A stretch of DNA of 23,458 bases from JBBRZF01 sp038236965. GTDB taxonomy: Bacteria; Acidobacteriota; Terriglobia; Terriglobales; Acidobacteriaceae. Location: NCBI GenBank assembly GCA_038236965.1, contig JBBRZF010000039.1, positions 1 to 23,458 on the forward strand, read 5' to 3'. Under the pieces are notes generated by a model, which worked only from the letters and a program-made list of their open reading frames with translations, searched no databases and was not told the origin of the DNA. This document shows positions 20,661-23,458 of the stretch, piece by piece; positions within the stretch are counted from its first letter, which is position 1; each line of letters opens with the position of its first letter. Position numbers and translations under genes: made by a program.

Positions 20661-21932
20661 ATGCAGTCGAGCCTCCATCGTTCCAGCGAACTTGCAGCAA
20701 CTGCTTTGCTAGATCATTATCGCGCCGTCCGCCAGGCTACGGAGCGCATCAGTGCGCCTCTTTCGCCCGAAGACCAGATGGTTCAGTCGATGGCGGATGC
20801 GAGTCCCACGAAGTGGCATCTGGCGCACACGACCTGGTTTTTCGAGACTTTCATCCTCTGCGAACAGATGCCCGGGTATCGACCGTTCGACGAAGATTTC
20901 CGCTCCCTCTACAACTCCTATTACAAGCAACTTGGTTCGCATCCTAATCGCGCTACGCGGGGAACGTTCTCTCGTCCATCGCACGAGCGGGTGATGCAGT
21001 ACCGCCGTCATGTGGACGAATACATGGCGAAACTGCTTGCTACGGACTCGGCAGCGAAGGTGGCTGAACTTGTTACGCTCGGTCTCAACCACGAGCAGCA
21101 GCATCAGGAACTCATCGTCACCGACATCAAGCACGCGTTCTATACGAATCCCCTGCGGCCAACTTATGCGCAGCAGATTGCGTCCTTGGGCGCCGACATC
21201 GCGCCGATGAACTGGCGTAGTTACGAGGGCGGCATCGTCGATGTGGGGCATTCGGGCGAGAGTTTCGCCTTCGACAATGAACTGCCGCGCCATGATGTGT
21301 TGCTGCGTCCCTTCGGTCTGTCCTCGCGATTGGTTACGAACGCCGAGTACCTGGAGTTCATGGAAGACGGTGCCTATCGCAGGCCCGAGTTGTGGCTCTC
21401 CGATGGGTGGGACACGATCTTGGCGCAGCAATGGGAAGCCCCGATGTATTGGGAGCGAGCGAATGAGGCTGAGCAATCGCGCACGTTCACCATCGCGGGC
21501 ATGCGCGCTGTCGAAGCCACCGAGCCCGTTTGTCATGTGAGCTATTACGAAGCCGATGCTTATGCGCGCTGGCGCGGAGCGCGGTTGCCGCTGGAGCACG
21601 AGTGGGAGATCGCCGCACGAGCAGAAGCCATCGCCGGAAACTTCGTCGATTCAGGCCGACTGCATCCTGCACCCGCCCGTAAAAATGAAACGCAATTGTT
21701 CGGAGATGTCTGGGAGTGGACTGCCAGCCCCTACACGGCGTACCCGGGATTCAAGCCGGGTGCCGGAGCGATTGGGGAATACAACGGCAAGTTCATGTGC
21801 AACCAGTTTGTCCTGCGCGGAGGCTCCTGCGCCACGCCGCAATCGCACCTTCGCGCAAGCTATCGCAATTTCTTCCCGCCCAGTGCGCGCTGGCAATTCA
21901 TGGGAATCAGGCTCGCCACCGATGAACGCTAG
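20661..21932 (+). CDS. egtB: Ergothioneine biosynthesis protein EgtB (sulfoxide synthase)
   Basis: EgtB is a non-heme iron enzyme that uses oxygen to join hercynine to cysteine or gamma-glutamylcysteine. The 423-residue protein has an N-terminal DinB-like four-helix domain with KWHLAHTTWFFE (H53, H56) and NHEQQHQEL (H144, H148), supplying the three-histidine iron site, and a C-terminal formylglycine-generating-enzyme-like domain with GDVWEWTASP, CNQFVLRGGSC and RASYRNFFPPSARW. The start ATG 20661 is inferred from the family N-terminus (LLDHYRAVRQATERI), because GAGG immediately abuts it. Its last 11 bases overlap egtD, which makes the methyl donor step substrate. The pair forms one translationally coupled operon. 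No egtA, egtC or egtE is here. Confidence 0.95.
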   Translation: MQSSLHRSSELAATALLDHYRAVRQATERISAPLSPEDQMVQSMADASPTKWHLAHTTWFFETFILCEQMPGYRPFDEDFRSLYNSYYKQLGSHPNRATRGTFSRPSHERVMQYRRHVDEYMAKLLATDSAAKVAELVTLGLNHEQQHQELIVTDIKHAFYTNPLRPTYAQQIASLGADIAPMNWRSYEGGIVDVGHSGESFAFDNELPRHDVLLRPFGLSSRLVTNAEYLEFMEDGAYRRPELWLSDGWDTILAQQWEAPMYWERANEAEQSRTFTIAGMRAVEATEPVCHVSYYEADAYARWRGARLPLEHEWEIAARAEAIAGNFVDSGRLHPAPARKNETQLFGDVWEWTASPYTAYPGFKPGAGAIGEYNGKFMCNQFVLRGGSCATPQSHLRASYRNFFPPSARWQFMGIRLATDER

Positions 21933-22878
21933 AACTGTTCCGTTAGTACTGCCCGCCATTTCCGCAGACGTGCAGCTCGGATTGACTGCGCCCAAAAAAT
22001 TTCTGCCCCCCAAGCTGTTCTATGACGAGGCGGGCTCCACGTTGTTCGAGCGCATCACGGAATTGCCCGAATACTATCTGACGGCGACGGAGCGCTCCAT
22101 CTTCGAGGAACACGCCGCGGACATGATAGCCGCGGCAGGCGAAGAGCTCAGCATCATCGAGCTGGGCGCTGGTAGCGCAAACAAGACCGTACTGCTGTTG
22201 CGCGCCGCCTTGCAGCGACAGGCTACGGTGCGCTTCCATCCCATCGATGTTTCCGCTGCCGCACTCGACGAGGCCAGTGTCCGCTTGAAGAGGGAAGTTC
22301 CGGGCGTGGAGGTGTTTCCCCACGTGCTTGATTACACGCACGACATGAGGCAACTCCATCGCATTCCCGGACGTAAACTCGTTTTGTATATCGGTTCCAG
22401 CATTGGCAATTTCGAACCATTTGAAGCGGGAGCTTTGTTGAAGCAGATACGCCGCGCCCTGAAACCGGGCGATTCGCTACTGCTCGGCACCGACATGCGC
22501 AAGAGTCCGGAGATGCTGATTCCCGCCTACGACGATTCGCAGGGAGTGACCGCGGCCTTCAATAAAAATATTCTGGCGCGCATCAATCGCGAACTGGGGG
22601 GACACTTCGACCTCGATACCTTCGCACATCGCGTGGTCTGGAACACGGAGGAATCGCGCATCGAAATGCATCTGGAAAGCTTGGTGGAGCAGAGGATCGG
22701 CATCGACGCGCTCAATCTCGATATCGATTTCGCCGCCGGAGAACGCATACATACCGAGAACAGTTACAAGTTCACGGAAGCAATGCTGGCCTCGATGGCC
22801 AGCAACGGAGGCTTCAAGATCGAGCAGCGCTGGAGCGATGCAGAGGAGCGATTCACCGTCCATCTGCTGCGGACTTAG
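21922..22878 (+). CDS. egtD: L-histidine N-alpha-methyltransferase EgtD
   Basis: EgtD trimethylates histidine with SAM to make hercynine, the first step of ergothioneine synthesis and the substrate of EgtB. The 318-residue protein matches the family length (about 320). Seen: FYDEAGSTLFERITELPEYYLTATE near the N-terminus, SAM-binding IELGAGSANKT (E80, G82, G84), LYIGSSIGNFEP, LLLGTDMRKSPEML, YDDSQGVTAAFNKNIL and the C-terminal ENSYKFT that helps hold the imidazole. ATG 21922 lies inside the egtB 3' end (overlap 11 bases); the frame is open further upstream but only as the egtB shadow. It converges with the DUF1440 gene, with 11 bases between the stops. Confidence 0.96.
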   Translation: MNARTVPLVLPAISADVQLGLTAPKKFLPPKLFYDEAGSTLFERITELPEYYLTATERSIFEEHAADMIAAAGEELSIIELGAGSANKTVLLLRAALQRQATVRFHPIDVSAAALDEASVRLKREVPGVEVFPHVLDYTHDMRQLHRIPGRKLVLYIGSSIGNFEPFEAGALLKQIRRALKPGDSLLLGTDMRKSPEMLIPAYDDSQGVTAAFNKNILARINRELGGHFDLDTFAHRVVWNTEESRIEMHLESLVEQRIGIDALNLDIDFAAGERIHTENSYKFTEAMLASMASNGGFKIEQRWSDAEERFTVHLLRT

Positions 22879-22889
22879 GAGTCAGCTTC

Positions 22890-23458
22890 CTACGCAGCTT
22901 TCCGGAAGCGCGCTCCCGCCGGGGTTTCGCGAAACAGCTCTGCCCTGCTTCGGCGTGGCTGTTCTTCCCTGGGTATCAACTGGCGCACACGTCGTCGTAC
23001 GTTTTCCAAGGCGAAGCCGTAAACCAGGTGCGAACACAAGGCGAAGATGTGGCTGGAGAGAGGACTCTCTGAGATGGGACCGGAGAGGCCAAGCGCCGGC
23101 ACGGCAATCTCGTCGCCGAATACGAAGAGTGCAGAAGCGTAGCCGCTGCCCCGTCCTGCGGTCACGACGGGGATGGATTCAGCCAGCGCTCCGTACAGCG
23201 CCCCGGTGAGAGTTCCAAAAGCGTAGTGAACGACGGGCCCCGCAAGCTGCTTCGTGCCTCGGTCGAGATTCCGATGAAAGAGTGATTGTGAGAGGCGGTC
23301 CGCCATTTTCTTGGTGGCGTCTTCGCTTTGTTCCTGCTGGCCGCTTTCGCTATCGGGTTTTTGCGAGCGCCCGTTCGGGCGTTCGCGCTGGAACTCCTGG
23401 CTGACCTTCGACCACTTCTGCTGGAACTCCGACATAACCCACGAAGCCACCAGCCCGG
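22890..23458 (-). CDS. DUF1440-family membrane protein, cut by the right window edge
   Basis: The frame is open from the right edge (first whole codon at 23456, reading GLVASWVMSEFQ) to the TAG at 22890, so at least 188 residues are visible and the true start is outside. A GTG at 23450 or ATG at 23435 could be taken as a start, but the sequence before them continues the family's first membrane segment. Then come a charged, Gln-rich stretch (RPNGRSQKPDSES), the family motif GPVVHYAFGTLTGALYGALAE, a second segment YASALFVFGDEIAVPALGL and SHLVYGFALENVRRRVR. DUF1440 proteins (relatives of YagU) are inner-membrane proteins of unclear function. The basic C-terminal tail is longer than usual. Confidence 0.85.
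   Translation of the reverse strand, partial: GLVASWVMSEFQQKWSKVSQEFQRERPNGRSQKPDSESGQQEQSEDATKKMADRLSQSLFHRNLDRGTKQLAGPVVHYAFGTLTGALYGALAESIPVVTAGRGSGYASALFVFGDEIAVPALGLSGPISESPLSSHIFALCSHLVYGFALENVRRRVRQLIPREEQPRRSRAELFRETPAGARFRKAA

Overview
The window (about 23.5 kb, GC-rich, densely coding) looks like ordinary chromosome of a free-living bacterium. My best guess is an Acidobacteriota member, class Terriglobia. That rests on the recalled look of several proteins (the Ig-like secreted protein, the lysine-rich 59-residue protein, the DUF1440 protein, the VorB-type oxidoreductase) and on the abundance of small hairpin repeats; it is inference, since no rRNA is present. Nothing looks phage- or plasmid-borne and there is no CRISPR array.

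Layout. 1-6.2 kb is housekeeping: a 49-residue putative Zn-binding protein, an orphan receiver protein, tsaD (reverse strand), a CCA-adding-type nucleotidyltransferase, and a tight dciA-like/gatC/gatA unit ending in a clear terminator. Three copies of a two-hairpin repeat embedded in AAAGGC-like simple sequence sit in the gaps. 6.2-7.5 kb has a long gene-poor leader, then a membrane-anchored GcvH-like protein that lacks the lipoyl lysine.

7.5-12.4 kb is the most coherent metabolic unit. Two CRP/FNR-like dyads 22 bp apart precede a five-gene operon: a stand-alone RsbRD-N-like sensor domain, a class I CoA-transferase, a 2[4Fe-4S] ferredoxin, the alpha subunit of a 2-oxoacid:ferredoxin oxidoreductase, and a beta-gamma fusion subunit. 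Together these could turn a 2-oxoacid into acyl-CoA plus reduced ferredoxin and then recover the CoA bond by transfer to another acid.

12.4-17.4 kb holds transporters and others: an NRAMP-like metal transporter, a 59-residue basic protein between copies of a second hairpin repeat, an EamA exporter, a selenocysteine tRNA with its own sigma70-type promoter, a GT87-like membrane protein whose 3' end lies antisense to that tRNA, and a PhzF-family protein.

17.5-23.5 kb contains a second orphan receiver, a secreted Ig-like protein whose ribosome-binding site can be folded into a hairpin, an ABC ATPase, tRNA-Gly(GCC) with a near-consensus promoter, the ergothioneine pair egtB-egtD, and a DUF1440 membrane protein cut by the right edge.

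Most notable: the sensor-headed oxidoreductase/CoA-transferase operon with its beta-gamma fusion and tandem operator; the tRNA-Sec whose anticodon is the antisense of the neighbouring gene's TGA stop; the SD-sequestering leader; and two families of hairpin repeats.
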